Shown in pieces: positions 25,452-33,552 of a stretch of 36,457 nucleotides of DNA. The stretch comes from Pseudoflavonifractor sp. An184 (GTDB lineage: Bacteria; Bacillota; Clostridia; Oscillospirales; Oscillospiraceae). The stretch's first letter is position 1. Each line of letters begins with the position of its first letter. Location: the NCBI RefSeq assembly GCF_002160305.1, contig NZ_NFKI01000034.1, positions 1 to 36,457 on the forward strand, written 5' to 3'. Made by a program: the position numbers and the translations under genes. Under the pieces are notes generated by a model. The model did not search any database. It was not told the DNA's origin and saw only the letters and a program-made list of their open reading frames with translations.

Positions 25452-25565
25452 ATGAAGCACACTGACCGCCGACAAATTCAGACGATATTTGCACTATCGT
25501 CAAAAAAAGCCCGGCCACCGGACAGGCCCCGTCTGGCAGCCAGTGCGAAAATTGTCACAATGTAA
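25452..25565 (+). CDS. Small frame (37 aa) with hairpin-caged ribosome binding site
   Basis: Encodes MKHTDRRQIQTIFALSSKKA, then a proline/arginine-rich end. Its GGAGG site (25439-25443) sits in the loop of the perfect stem GGCGGCT (25429-25435) / AGCCGCC (25445-25451), which ends directly at the ATG. That suggests controlled translation if the gene is real. There is no family match, and it is short and basic. It could also be the remnant of a longer gene. Confidence 0.4.
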   Translation: MKHTDRRQIQTIFALSSKKARPPDRPRLAASAKIVTM

Positions 25566-25732
25566 CTGAATACCGTGTTTTTTGCGCTCGAATAGCTTCA
25601 TGCTGTCCGGGCGTTTTTTCATACCTATGGGGCCGGAACATCGGGCCAACATGGCCCGAACCCTGCCCCCGGTGTCGTTCCCCGCCGCCCCGTTCAGATT
25701 TTCCCGCAAAAATCTGAACGGAGGAAAGGCCG

Positions 25733-26146
25733 ATGGAAGTCACCATCAATTACAATGGACAAGCTGTGGCCGTGGAGGTCACGCTGGAAGTCTATGAATT
25801 TCTTGACCGGGCCGACCACAAAGCCGAAAACCTGTCCCATGAGCAGCGGCGGCACTGGGATGGCCGGGAGTTTGACGAATACATAGTTGCCACCGAGGGC
25901 GTGGGTATCTACGGCGAAACGCCGGAGGATTACCTTTGCCGCAAGGAAACGCTGGGCGAGCTGATGGCCGTCCTGGACACCTGCACCGGGGCCCAGCGCC
26001 GCCGGTTCCTGCTCTATGCCCTGGACGGGCTGACCCTTGCGGAGATCGGGACGGTGTGCGGCTGCTCCAAAGTGGCCGTGTATCAGAGTGTGGAGGCAGT
26101 CAGAAAAAAATTTATAAAATTCTTTGAAAACAGGCTTAACGAATGA
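25733..26146 (+). CDS. Sigma-70 region-4-like regulator, paralogue 1
   Basis: A 137-aa protein starting MEVTINYNGQAVAVEVTLEV. The middle is charged (EQRRHWDGREFDEYIV), and the C-terminal helix-turn-helix (about 88-130, LDGLTLAEIGTVCGCSKVAVYQSVEAVRKK) is sigma-70 region 4-like. There is no clear region 2, so it is an ECF-related regulator typical of mobile elements rather than a housekeeping sigma factor. It is the first and most diverged of four tandem paralogues, and a stable hairpin at 26193-26229 separates it from the next. Confidence 0.8.
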   Translation: MEVTINYNGQAVAVEVTLEVYEFLDRADHKAENLSHEQRRHWDGREFDEYIVATEGVGIYGETPEDYLCRKETLGELMAVLDTCTGAQRRRFLLYALDGLTLAEIGTVCGCSKVAVYQSVEAVRKKFIKFFENRLNE

Positions 26147-26192
26147 CCTGTTTTCGGGCTACCAAGTGAAAGGGATTGTTTCCCTTATCCCA

Positions 26193-26229
26193 GGGGAGGC
26201 GGACAGCGGACAAGCTGCCCGCCTCTCCC
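26193..26229 (+). terminator. Hairpin between sigma-like paralogues 1 and 2
   Basis: GGGGAGGCGGACAGC pairs with GCTGCCCGCCTCTCCC (near-perfect), followed by ATTTTC. Confidence 0.6.
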
Positions 26230-26248
26230 ATTTTCAGGAGGTAAGCCT

Positions 26249-26701
26249 ATGAAAACCATCAATCTGCGGTGGATTTATCCCCACTACCGGCACGATGAAT
26301 TTGTGGAGGTCAGCGACGAGGTTTGGGAGGCCATGCGGCAGGCCCAGCGCGAGATGAACAACTATGAGCGCCGGAAGGTCTACCACCGCGCCTGGTACTC
26401 TCTGGACGCATATAGCTGGACGGAGAACTATGCGCTGGAACACGGCAGATCGCCGGAGGAAATCCTTTTGGAGCGCGAGGAACGGGCCGCCCGCCTGCGG
26501 CTGGTTGCCGCCTTGCCAGAGGCCCTGGCCCATGCCACCCCTACACAGGCCCGCCGCGTCCGGGCCTACTATATCGCCGGTATCAACCAGCCGAAAATTG
26601 CCCGGATGGAGGGCGTACACAGCAGCAAGATCAGTATTGCCATCCGGCGGGGCCTGCGGAATATGCGCCGCTGCTATGACGGCCTTTTCCCGTCAGAGTG
26701 A
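26249..26701 (+). CDS. Sigma-70 region-4-like regulator, paralogue 2
   Basis: A 150-aa protein from MKTINLRWIYPHYRHDEFVE behind AGGAGG. It shares with paralogues 3 and 4 the N-terminus MKTINL..(Y)P....D.FVEVSDEV, a central YSLDA motif, a PEEILLEREE segment and a C-terminal helix-turn-helix (TPTQARRVRAYYIAGINQPK, then SKISIAIRRGLRNM). It probably binds DNA or RNA polymerase as an atypical sigma factor. The short gap to paralogue 3 (10 nt) shows co-transcription. Confidence 0.82.
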   Translation: MKTINLRWIYPHYRHDEFVEVSDEVWEAMRQAQREMNNYERRKVYHRAWYSLDAYSWTENYALEHGRSPEEILLEREERAARLRLVAALPEALAHATPTQARRVRAYYIAGINQPKIARMEGVHSSKISIAIRRGLRNMRRCYDGLFPSE

Positions 26702-26711
26702 GGGCGGGCCT

Positions 26712-27173
26712 ATGCAGACGATCAACCTCAAACAGTATTACCCATTCTGCACCGAGGACACCTTTGTGGAGGTGTCGGATGAAATTGTCGAGGCGTTTCT
26801 GCTGGACAAGCGGGCCGAGGCTGCCAGGGAGCGTAAGATGTACCGCTACAAGGCCCATTACTCCCTTGACTGTGACGATGGGATTGAAAAAGCTGCCATC
26901 GGCTGGGCGCAGCCATCGCCAGAGGACTACATCGCGCAGAAAGAGGAACAGGCCGAACACGCCGAGCTGATCCGGCGGCTCTATGAGGCCCTTTCCACTC
27001 TTACCCCAACGCAGGCTCGCCGTGTCCATGCCCGGTATATGCTGGGGATGAAAGTGAAGGATATTGCCGCGATGGAAGGGATCACCCCATCCCAGGCGGG
27101 AAAGTCCATCTATGCGGCGCTCCGGCGGCTGCGCCGGTACTTCATGCGCCGGAAACGGACAAGCGGCCTATGA
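26712..27173 (+). CDS. Sigma-70 region-4-like regulator, paralogue 3
   Basis: A 153-aa protein from MQTINLKQYYPFCTEDTFVE (ATG 26712). Same plan as its neighbours: FVEVSDEIVEAFL, YSLDCDDG, SPEDYIAQKEEQ, then the helix-turn-helix LTPTQARRVHARYMLGMKVK and AMEGITPSQAGKSIYAALRR. The ribosome binding site is weak (AGGGCGGGCC), suggesting translational coupling to paralogue 2. The stop overlaps the next start by 4 nt (ATGA). Confidence 0.82.
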   Translation: MQTINLKQYYPFCTEDTFVEVSDEIVEAFLLDKRAEAARERKMYRYKAHYSLDCDDGIEKAAIGWAQPSPEDYIAQKEEQAEHAELIRRLYEALSTLTPTQARRVHARYMLGMKVKDIAAMEGITPSQAGKSIYAALRRLRRYFMRRKRTSGL

Positions 27174-27709
27174 AAACCATCAACCTAAAAAAATACTACT
27201 ACCCGATTTGTAAGAAAGACACCTTTGTGGAAGTGCCGGACGAGGTTGCAGACGCCATTGTAGAGGAAAACCGCGCAGAGGACGCCAATGACGCCAAACA
27301 GCATTATCACTGTTACTCTCTGGACGCATCCCCCGGCATGGAAAACCATTTCCCGGAGCAGGCCGTTTCCCCGGAGGATATTCTGATGGAGAAGGAAACG
27401 GAACGGGAACAGGAGGCCGCACGCGCCCTGATGATGGAACGGCTCCGGGAGGCCCTTGCCACCCTGACGCCCCGGCAGGCGAGCTGCCTGCACGCCCGGT
27501 TTTGGGAGGGAAAGCCGTTCAAAGAAATTGCCGAGGCCGAAGGTTTTACCACATCGGCGGCCATTGTCACGGTACGCAACGCCATCATCAAGTTGCAGAA
27601 ATATTATATCAGGCGCGGCTGGATGGAGCCGCCAAAGGAGAAAGCGATATGCACAAAGACCACACCACCCAAGCGAAACCGAAAAAGGACGAGCGCGAAG
27701 AAGTCCTGA
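27170..27709 (+). CDS. Sigma-70 region-4-like regulator, paralogue 4
   Basis: A 179-aa protein from MKTINLKKYYYPICKKDTFV. It repeats the pattern (FVEVPDEVADAIV, YSLDASPG, SPEDILMEKETE, then LTPRQASCLHARFWEGKPFK and AEGFTTSAAIVTVRNAIIKL). It has an extra basic C-terminal tail (PPKRNRKRTSAKKS) that overlaps the start of the DUF3847 gene. That overlap may be a late read-through extension. It is ATGA-coupled to paralogue 3. Confidence 0.82.
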   Translation: MKTINLKKYYYPICKKDTFVEVPDEVADAIVEENRAEDANDAKQHYHCYSLDASPGMENHFPEQAVSPEDILMEKETEREQEAARALMMERLREALATLTPRQASCLHARFWEGKPFKEIAEAEGFTTSAAIVTVRNAIIKLQKYYIRRGWMEPPKEKAICTKTTPPKRNRKRTSAKKS

Positions 27710-27945
27710 AGGAGATCCGGCAGCTTGAGAACCGCCAGAAGATTTTGGAGAACAAGCAGCGTAACGAGGAACGCAAGGCCCGCACCCGCCGCCTGATTGA
27801 GCGCGGGGCCATTTTGGAGGGCGTGTTCCCTCTGGCCCCCGGCCTTCCCGGCATGGAGGTCAAGGCATTTCTGATTGCCCTGTCCCATCTTCCGGGGGCG
27901 GCGGAACTGGCCGCAAAACTGCCGAAATCCGGGGACAAGCCGTAA
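27649..27945 (+). CDS. DUF3847 protein, element 2
   Basis: A 98-aa protein from MHKDHTTQAKPKKDEREEVL (ATG 27649, AAAGGAG 8 nt upstream). VLKEIRQLENRQKILENKQ and EERKARTRRLIERGAILEGV form the DUF3847 core, a coiled coil with a basic patch. It overlaps the end of sigma-like paralogue 4 by 61 nt in another frame. It lies directly before oriT and the relaxase, as in element 1, which suggests a relaxosome accessory role. Unlike its element 1 counterpart it has a clean start. Confidence 0.85.
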   Translation: MHKDHTTQAKPKKDEREEVLKEIRQLENRQKILENKQRNEERKARTRRLIERGAILEGVFPLAPGLPGMEVKAFLIALSHLPGAAELAAKLPKSGDKP

Positions 27946-27957
27946 GTCCCTTGTTTA

Positions 27958-27990
27958 CAAGGGCGCACTTATACACCGTTGCCGGTGTCG
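27958..27990 (-). other. Probable oriT with IncQ-like nick site, element 2
   Basis: The minus strand reads TAAGTGCGCCCT (27960-27971), identical to the site in element 1, next to the inverted repeat ACACCG-TTGC-CGGTGT (27973-27988). The flanking bases differ between the elements, so the site itself is conserved. Confidence 0.8.
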
Positions 27991-28140
27991 TGCGCCCTGC
28001 CGGGGGCTGTTGCGTACTTCGTCCGCGATGGGGAGCTACACTCCCCAAACCCCTTGTGCGCCACAGGCCACGGAACATCCGCAAGCGGCTGTCCCGTCCC
28101 CTGCGGCCTGAATATCCCTCACCGAAAGGAGGCGATCCCC

Positions 28141-29577
28141 ATAGATTTTTGCCATATCCCCGTCAGTATCATCAAGCGCAGCGAGGGCCGTTCCGCTGTT
28201 GCCGCAGCCGCCTACCGCAGCGGAACCAAGCTGACGAATGAATGGGACGGCCTGACCCACGATTACACCCGGAAAGGCGGCGTTGTCCATGCGGAAATCA
28301 TGCTGCCCGCCCACGCCCCGCCAGAGTTTGCAGACCGCTCCACCCTCTGGAACAGTGTGGAGCAGATCGAGAAAGCCAGGGACAGCCAGCTTGCCCGCGA
28401 GATTGAGGCAGCCCTGCCCCGTGAACTGTCCAGGGAACAGCAGCTTGCCCTTGTCCGGGCCTATGTGAAGGACAACTTTGTGGACAAGGGGATGTGCGCC
28501 GACTTCGCCATCCACGATAAGGAAACCGGCAACCCCCATGTTCATATCATGCTGACCGTCCGGCCCCTGAAAGAAAATGGCGCATGGGGCGCGAAGTGCC
28601 GCAAGGCATACGACCTGGACGAAAACGGCCAGCGCATCCCGGACGGGAAAGGCGGCTGGAAGAACCACCGGGAGGACACCACAGACTGGAACGACAAAGG
28701 GAATGTGGAGATTTGGCGGGCGGCATGGGCGGCTTATACCAACCGGGCATTGGAGGCCGCCGGTCATCCCGCCCTGGTAGACCACCGCAGCTACAAGCGC
28801 CGGGGCATTGATAAAATCCCCTCTGTCCACCTGGGGCCAGCAGCCAGCCAGATGGAGAAGCGCGGCATCCGCACCGACAAGGGAGAAGTCAACCGGCAGA
28901 TCGCCGCTGACAATAAGCTGCTGAAAGAAATCAAGGCCCGCATTACCCGCCTCTACAACTGGTCGAAGGCCGAGGCGGAGAAGCCGGAAGGACAGCAGCC
29001 CAGCATGATGGACTTGTGGGAGGCCCAGCAGCAGCTCAAGCGGCCCGACACCCGCACCGGCAAAATCCGGGCTTTGCAGGAGAGCGCCGCCCTGTTCAGC
29101 TTTTTGCAGGCAAACGGCATCCAGTCCATGCAGCAACTCCACGAAAAAATCGCAGATATGAACACCCGCTACTATGACCTGCGGCGAGAGATCGTCAAGG
29201 CCGAGCGCCGGATCGCTGTTCTCACTGAGCGCGGGGAGATGTGGGCGCAGTACAACGAGTACAAGGCTGTCCATAAGCAGCTTGCCAGGGTAAAGCCGGA
29301 GAAGCGGGAACTGTTCGAGCAGCGCCACAGCCGGGAACTGATCCTCTATGACGCGGCGGCTCGGTATCTGAAAGAACTGAAAGCCAGCGGCGAGGAACTT
29401 TCTCCGAAGGAATGGTGGCGCGAGATCGACCTGCTGACCGCCCAGAAGCAGGTGGACAGCATCGACATGAAGGCCATGCGGGAGGAACTGAAAGCCGTGG
29501 AACGGCTCCGCAAGGCCGCCGACCAACTGGCCCGGCAGGAACGGGACAAGCCCCGCGACCGGGGACCAGAGCGGTAA
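28141..29577 (+). CDS. MobA/MobL-family (MobQ-type) relaxase, element 2, AUA start
   Basis: A 478-aa relaxase read from ATA 28141, 8 nt after GGAGG: (M)DFCHIPVSIIKRSEGRSAVA. No in-frame ATG, GTG or TTG fits near the ribosome binding site. The predicted catalytic tyrosine lies in AAAAYRSG, and the metal site in NPHVHIMLTV. The C-terminal half is coiled coil with a basic end. It is homologous to the element 1 relaxase over the catalytic half and diverges later. It should act on the oriT at 27960-27971. Confidence 0.9.
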   Translation: MDFCHIPVSIIKRSEGRSAVAAAAYRSGTKLTNEWDGLTHDYTRKGGVVHAEIMLPAHAPPEFADRSTLWNSVEQIEKARDSQLAREIEAALPRELSREQQLALVRAYVKDNFVDKGMCADFAIHDKETGNPHVHIMLTVRPLKENGAWGAKCRKAYDLDENGQRIPDGKGGWKNHREDTTDWNDKGNVEIWRAAWAAYTNRALEAAGHPALVDHRSYKRRGIDKIPSVHLGPAASQMEKRGIRTDKGEVNRQIAADNKLLKEIKARITRLYNWSKAEAEKPEGQQPSMMDLWEAQQQLKRPDTRTGKIRALQESAALFSFLQANGIQSMQQLHEKIADMNTRYYDLRREIVKAERRIAVLTERGEMWAQYNEYKAVHKQLARVKPEKRELFEQRHSRELILYDAAARYLKELKASGEELSPKEWWREIDLLTAQKQVDSIDMKAMREELKAVERLRKAADQLARQERDKPRDRGPER

Positions 29578-29605
29578 AGGGTACGGCGTTTTGGCGACCC
29601 CTTTT

Positions 29606-29632
29606 AGGTGTGTCGCGTTTCACGACACACCT
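29606..29632 (+). terminator. Hairpin after relaxase, element 2
   Basis: Perfect 10-bp stem AGGTGTGTCG / CGACACACCT with a 7-nt loop. The T tract is short (TTG). Confidence 0.6.
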
Positions 29633-29676
29633 TTGCACAGAACTGTCAACATTCACTCACGGAAGGAGATTGCCCT

Positions 29677-29853
29677 ATGAAGCAGATTATTTTACCTGTC
29701 ACCGTCCACCTGAACATCCGCCTGCCCCTTGCCCTGTTGGAGCCGGAACCGGCAGACGCGCCCACCGGCCCGGAGCCGGAGGCCCATGCCTGCCAGGGCT
29801 GCGGCAACTGTGGCGGGTGTGGGAAGTGCCAGCATGAAGAAAAGCAAGCCTGA
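29677..29853 (+). CDS. Small cysteine-knuckle protein
   Basis: A 58-aa protein from MKQIILPVTVHLNIRLPLAL (ATG 29677 after GGAAGGAG). A proline-rich middle is followed by ACQGCGNCGGCGKCQH, five cysteines spaced every third residue plus a histidine, which suggests metal binding. Its end overlaps the start of the next, also Cys-rich, gene by 20 nt. Unknown function; it could be a partner of that protein. Confidence 0.7.
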   Translation: MKQIILPVTVHLNIRLPLALLEPEPADAPTGPEPEAHACQGCGNCGGCGKCQHEEKQA

Positions 29854-30232
29854 ACCCATCCCCGTCATGGACTACCGCCAGTACCGCAGAGCGCGGCGGC
29901 TGGTACATGAGTGCTGCAACTATGACGGCGGCAACTGTATTGCGCTGGACGATGGGGAGGAATGTGTCTGCGTTCAGTCCATTTCCTACTCCCTGTTGTG
30001 CCGGTGGTTCCGGGCGGCAGTGCTGCCGCTGGACAGAGAACTGGAAACGGCCCTGTTCCACCGCCTGAACGCCAAGCGGTGCGCCGTCTGCGGGGCGCTG
30101 TTCACCCCCGGCTCCAACCGGGCCAAATACTGCCCGGAATGTGCTGTTCAGGTACGCCGCCGCAAAGAGGCAGAACGACAGCGGAAAAGATACTACCTTT
30201 CTACGCATTTAGGGGCTGAAAAACCCTTGTAA
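29834..30232 (+). CDS. Cysteine-rich VLP-domain protein
   Basis: A 132-aa protein from MKKSKPEPIPVMDYRQYRRA. CCNYDGGNC and ECVCVQ form the cysteine-rich VLP core; RCAVCGALFTPGSNRAKYCPECA is a C-terminal zinc ribbon, followed by a basic helix. Such proteins are common in clostridial mobilizable elements beside relaxase and replication genes. The zinc ribbon and basic tail suggest nucleic-acid binding, but no activity is established. Confidence 0.85.
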   Translation: MKKSKPEPIPVMDYRQYRRARRLVHECCNYDGGNCIALDDGEECVCVQSISYSLLCRWFRAAVLPLDRELETALFHRLNAKRCAVCGALFTPGSNRAKYCPECAVQVRRRKEAERQRKRYYLSTHLGAEKPL

Positions 30233-30346
30233 ATCAAGGACTTTTTCGAGGGTGTCGCTGGGGGCCTGATAGATTTATCCTCTGGCCCCCAAAACAGCCC
30301 TCTAAAGGCGTACAGACCCCTGAAATAAACCCCAAGGAGGAACCCT

Positions 30347-31099
30347 ATGTCAGACAACCGAAAATATTACTATCTCAAGCTGAAAGAAAACTTCTACAAC
30401 AGCGAAACGATGGTTATTTTGGAGAGTATGCAGGACGGCCTGCTGTACTCCAATCTACTGCTGAAAATGTACCTCATGTCACTCAAAAGCGGCGGTATTC
30501 TCATGCTCAACGACCATCTGCCCCACACGCCCCAGACCATCGCCACCTTTACCCGCCATCAGGTGGGGACGGTGGAACGGGCCTTGAAGGTGTTCCTTGA
30601 ATTTGGCCTTGTGGAGATTTTGACCGACGGGGCCTACTACATGGCCGACATCCAACTGCTGATCGGCCAGTCCTCTACCGAGGGGGAACGGAAAAAGAAA
30701 GAGCGTATGCGATTGAAGCGTCAAAAACTGCTCCCATCCGGCGGGGCGGACATTTGTCCACCATATAGCCGGGGGGACATTTGTCCACCAGAGATTAGAG
30801 ATAAGAGATTAGATATTAGAGATAAGAGTATAGAGAATAGAGAGAGTGAGAGCGCCCGCGCCTATGGCCGTTACCAGAATGTTTTTCTGACGGACGAGGA
30901 ACTGGCAGACTTGCAGGCCAGCTTTCCCACGGTATGGGGCCAGTACATCGAAAAGCTGTCCGAGTACATGGCTTCTACCGGCAAGCGGTATCAGAGCCAT
31001 GCGGCCACCATCCGGCGCTGGGCCGGTGAGGACGCCAGGAAAGCAGCCCCGTCCTCTCGCAATCGGGATTACAGCGTAAAGGAGGATGAAACCGTATGA
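30347..31099 (+). CDS. Phage replisome organizer / DnaD-like replication protein
   Basis: A 250-aa protein, AAGGAGG upstream. The N-terminal winged helix (about 1-115; YYYLKLKENFYNSETMVILE, then LLYSNLLLKMYLMSLKSGG) is the phage replisome organizer domain. The linker is variable and partly repeat-coded (DICPPYSRGDICPPEIRDKR). The C-terminal part has a DnaD-like EYMASTGKRYQSHAATIRRW. It should bind the element origin and recruit the loader encoded next (4-nt overlap). Repeats of GGGGGACATTTGTCC type at 30747-30790 code for the two ICPP copies. Confidence 0.88.
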   Translation: MSDNRKYYYLKLKENFYNSETMVILESMQDGLLYSNLLLKMYLMSLKSGGILMLNDHLPHTPQTIATFTRHQVGTVERALKVFLEFGLVEILTDGAYYMADIQLLIGQSSTEGERKKKERMRLKRQKLLPSGGADICPPYSRGDICPPEIRDKRLDIRDKSIENRESESARAYGRYQNVFLTDEELADLQASFPTVWGQYIEKLSEYMASTGKRYQSHAATIRRWAGEDARKAAPSSRNRDYSVKEDETV

Positions 31100-31959
31100 T
31101 GGAGATTACCGCAGAAATCCGGGCGCTGATCGACAAGGCAGCCGCCGGTGTAGAACTGGCCGGGGACGAGTACATAGACCCGGCAGACGGCCTCATTCAC
31201 TGTAAGAAGTGCGGCGGCCAGCGGCAGACCGTTGTGCCATGCTTTGGGAAACCGGGCTACTTCATGCCCCGCTGTATCTGCCAGTGCCAGCGGGAGGCCG
31301 AGGAACAGCGCAAGGCCGCCGAGGAACGGCAGCGCCGCATGGAGCGTATCAAGCGCCGGAAGGCCCAGGGCCTGCAAGACCGCTATCTGTACGACTACAC
31401 CTTTGCCAACGACAACGGCCAAAATCCCCTGATGGACAAGGCCCGCGCCTATGTGGAGAACTGGAAAGAGGCTTATAAGAACAACACCGGCCTGCTGCTG
31501 TTCGGGGATGTGGGAACCGGCAAGTCCTTTTTCGCCGGTTGTATCGCCAACGCCCTGCTTGACCGGGATGTGCCGGTGCTGATGACGAACTTTCCCACCA
31601 TCCTGAACCGCCTGACGGGGATGTTTTCCGAGGACAGGGCCGACTTTATCGCCAGCTTTGACGAGTACGACCTGCTTATCATTGACGATTTGGGTGTGGA
31701 GCGCAGCACCGAGTATGCGATGGAGCAGATGTTTTTCGTCATTGACAGCCGCTACCGCAGCCGCAGGCCCATGATTATCACCACTAACCTGAAGCTGGCC
31801 GAACTCAAGAACCCGCCAGACCTGGCCCACGCCCGTATCTATGACCGTATCCTGGAACGGTGCGCCCCGATCCTCTTTGCCGGGAAGAACTTCCGGGAGG
31901 AAAACGCCGGAGCCACCAAGCAGGCGGCGAAAGACATTGTAAACCGTAAGCATGAGTAA
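31096..31959 (+). CDS. DnaC-like helicase loader ATPase
   Basis: A 287-aa AAA+ protein. The N-terminal zinc cluster (HCKKCGGQ, then PRCICQCQ) is followed by a basic helix, then the ATPase with Walker A GDVGTGKSFF (about 138-147), Walker B LLIIDDLGVE (about 193-202) and sensor ITTNLKL. This is the DnaC/DnaI/IstB-like loader plan. With the replisome organizer it would load the host helicase for replication of element 2. An ATGA overlap couples it to the preceding gene. Confidence 0.92.
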   Translation: MMEITAEIRALIDKAAAGVELAGDEYIDPADGLIHCKKCGGQRQTVVPCFGKPGYFMPRCICQCQREAEEQRKAAEERQRRMERIKRRKAQGLQDRYLYDYTFANDNGQNPLMDKARAYVENWKEAYKNNTGLLLFGDVGTGKSFFAGCIANALLDRDVPVLMTNFPTILNRLTGMFSEDRADFIASFDEYDLLIIDDLGVERSTEYAMEQMFFVIDSRYRSRRPMIITTNLKLAELKNPPDLAHARIYDRILERCAPILFAGKNFREENAGATKQAAKDIVNRKHE

Positions 31960-32002
31960 TTTTTTGCCGGACGGCGCAGCCCCGCCCGGAGAAAGGAGCG
32001 CC

Positions 32003-32194
32003 ATGAGCGAAGAAACCCGTACCATGCAGACCGCAGACACCACTCCGGCCAGAGCGCCGGAGGACGCCCCCGCGCTGGTAAAAAAAATCGGCAAGACCAC
32101 CTACAAGGTGCGCGTCCATTTCAGCGATACCAGCACTGAAACCATGAGCGACAAAATCAAGCGTATGCTCAAAAACGAGATACAGCAGATGTGA
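32003..32194 (+). CDS. TnpW-like small transposon protein, element 2
   Basis: A 63-aa protein from ATG 32003 behind AAAGGAG. LVKKIGKTTYKVRVHFSDTS and TETMSDKIKRML match the TnpW pattern (K-x-x-x-T-T-Y-x-V-x-V-H-F, S-x-T-S-x-E-T). An upstream in-frame ATG at 31952 overlaps the DnaC stop and is less likely. It is a homologue of the small protein at 14366 in element 1. Confidence 0.88.
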   Translation: MSEETRTMQTADTTPARAPEDAPALVKKIGKTTYKVRVHFSDTSTETMSDKIKRMLKNEIQQM

Positions 32195-32272
32195 CCGGCT
32201 GATAAAGCCAGCCGCCTTGTGTTAAACTGATGATGGTACACACCAAAACTTTTAGCCAAGGAGGACATGAAA

Positions 32273-32638
32273 ATGCTGTACACAGAAAAAGAGAAAACTG
32301 AGATTGAACGGGTACGAAAGGTGTTTGCCGAGCATCTTCAACAAAGCACTAATTTTGAACTGCTATGGTCTGATAAAGTGGGCTTTGTCTGGCTGGCGAT
32401 TGGCCTAAACCCGCTTTATGTTGATACCGGAAGGAGGATAGAGTCTGCCGCCGATCTCTGTCACGAGTGCCTGGATGATGTTGCGATGGATGTTCTGTAT
32501 ATGACAGGCAACGACCACGCGATAGAAGAAGCCGACCCGCTGGAACTGGCCGAGATTAAGCGGCGCTGGAAACCCTATATCGACCAGTTGCCGGAATATG
32601 CGTATCTTTGCGATGAGCTATTAAGTGGCCGCAAGTGA
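32273..32638 (+). CDS. Hypothetical protein near right end of element 2
   Basis: A 121-aa acidic protein from MLYTEKEKTEIERVRKVFAE. ATG 32273 is chosen over 32267 because AAGGAGG ends 8 nt upstream. It contains FELLWSDKVGFVWLAIGLNP and AADLCHECLDDVAMDVLY. No membrane segment and no recognised family. It is the last gene of element 2, has slightly different base composition, and is followed by a terminator, so it may be an accessory gene. Confidence 0.75.
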   Translation: MLYTEKEKTEIERVRKVFAEHLQQSTNFELLWSDKVGFVWLAIGLNPLYVDTGRRIESAADLCHECLDDVAMDVLYMTGNDHAIEEADPLELAEIKRRWKPYIDQLPEYAYLCDELLSGRK

Positions 32639-32650
32639 CCCGCCTGCCTG

Positions 32651-32683
32651 AGTGTCAGGAGCATGAAAGTGCTTCCTGGCACT
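32651..32683 (+). terminator. Terminator near right end of element 2
   Basis: AGTGTCAGGAGCA pairs with TGCTTCCTGGCACT (short mismatches), followed by TTTTTTG. It would stop element transcripts from entering the virD4 3' part. Confidence 0.75.
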
Positions 32684-32720
32684 TTTTTGTGGCTTTTCTG
32701 TGAATTTGATTAAAAAGTCC

Positions 32721-32726
32721 TTGACA
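32721..32726 (+). promoter_or_regulatory. -35 half of circle-junction promoter, element 2
   Basis: Consensus TTGACA lies 12 bp inside the right end. In the integrated state the bases 17 bp downstream (CCGCTA) are no -10 box. In the circle it would face TATGCT (20921-20926). Confidence 0.75.
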
Positions 32727-32734
32727 ACTCGTTT

Positions 32735-32738
32735 CGGG
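32735..32738. other. attR core of element 2
   Basis: CGGG is the second copy of the junction sequence at 20912-20915. virD4 resumes at 32739. Confidence 0.75.
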
Positions 32739-33552
32739 CAAAACCGCTAAGAGCATATTGGTGAGCTGCGGTGCCCGGCTGGCCGTGTTCGACATTGCCG
32801 AGCTGCGGGAGGTCACGTCCTACGACGAGTTGGAGCTGGACACCCTGGGCGACCGCCGGACGGCGCTGTTCCTCATTATGAGCGATACCGATGACAGCTT
32901 TAACTTCCTGATCTCCATGTGCTACACCCAGCTGTTCAATCTCTTGTGCGAGAAAGCCGACGATGTGTACGGCGGGCGGCTGCCGGTCCATGTGCGCTGC
33001 CTCATCGACGAGTGCGCCAACATTGGCCAGATCCCCAAGCTGGAAAAGCTGGTGGCCACCATCCGAAGCAGGGAAATCTCCGCCTGCCTGATCTTGCAGG
33101 CACAGAGCCAGCTCAAGGCCATCTACAAGGACAACGCCGATACCATCATCGGCAATATGGATTCCTCCATCTTCCTGGGCGGCAAGGAGCCGACCACGCT
33201 CAAGGAGCTGGAGGCCGTGCTGGGCAAGGAGACCATCGACACCTACAACACCGGCGAGAGCCGGGGGCGGGAGACTTCCCACAGCCTTAACTATCAAAAA
33301 TTGGGGAAGGCGCTGATGAGCCAGGATGAGCTGGCCGTCATGGACGGTGGCAAGTGCATCCTCCAGCTGCGCGGGGTGCGGCCTTTCCTGTCGGACAAGT
33401 ACGACATCACCCAGCACCCCAACTACAAGTACACCGCTGACGCCGACCCGAAGAACGCCTTTGACATCGAAGGCTACCTCAAGGCCCGGCTGAAGCTCAA
33501 ACCCAACCAGGTCTGCGACGTGTATGAAATCGACGCCGCAGCTGGCGAATGA
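32739..33552 (+). pseudogene. virD4: Coupling protein VirD4/TraG gene, fragment 3 of 3 (C-terminus)
   Basis: Codons 339-609. It starts within codon 339 (GG from 20914-20915 plus C 32739), reads KTAKSILVSCGARLAVFDIA and contains Walker B CLIDECANIG (in DExAN form), the SREISACLILQAQSQLKAIY region and the end PNQVCDVYEIDAAAGE. A GTG at 32758 could be mistaken for a start, but no ribosome binding site precedes it. A terminator follows at 33663. With Walker A and B in different fragments, no piece can be an active ATPase. Confidence 0.94.

Noticed and set aside
32758..33552. Treating the virD4 C-terminal fragment as a complete gene from GTG 32758
   Set aside because: No ribosome binding site; the frame is open and homologous upstream to 32739, and the protein would lack Walker A and the membrane anchor.
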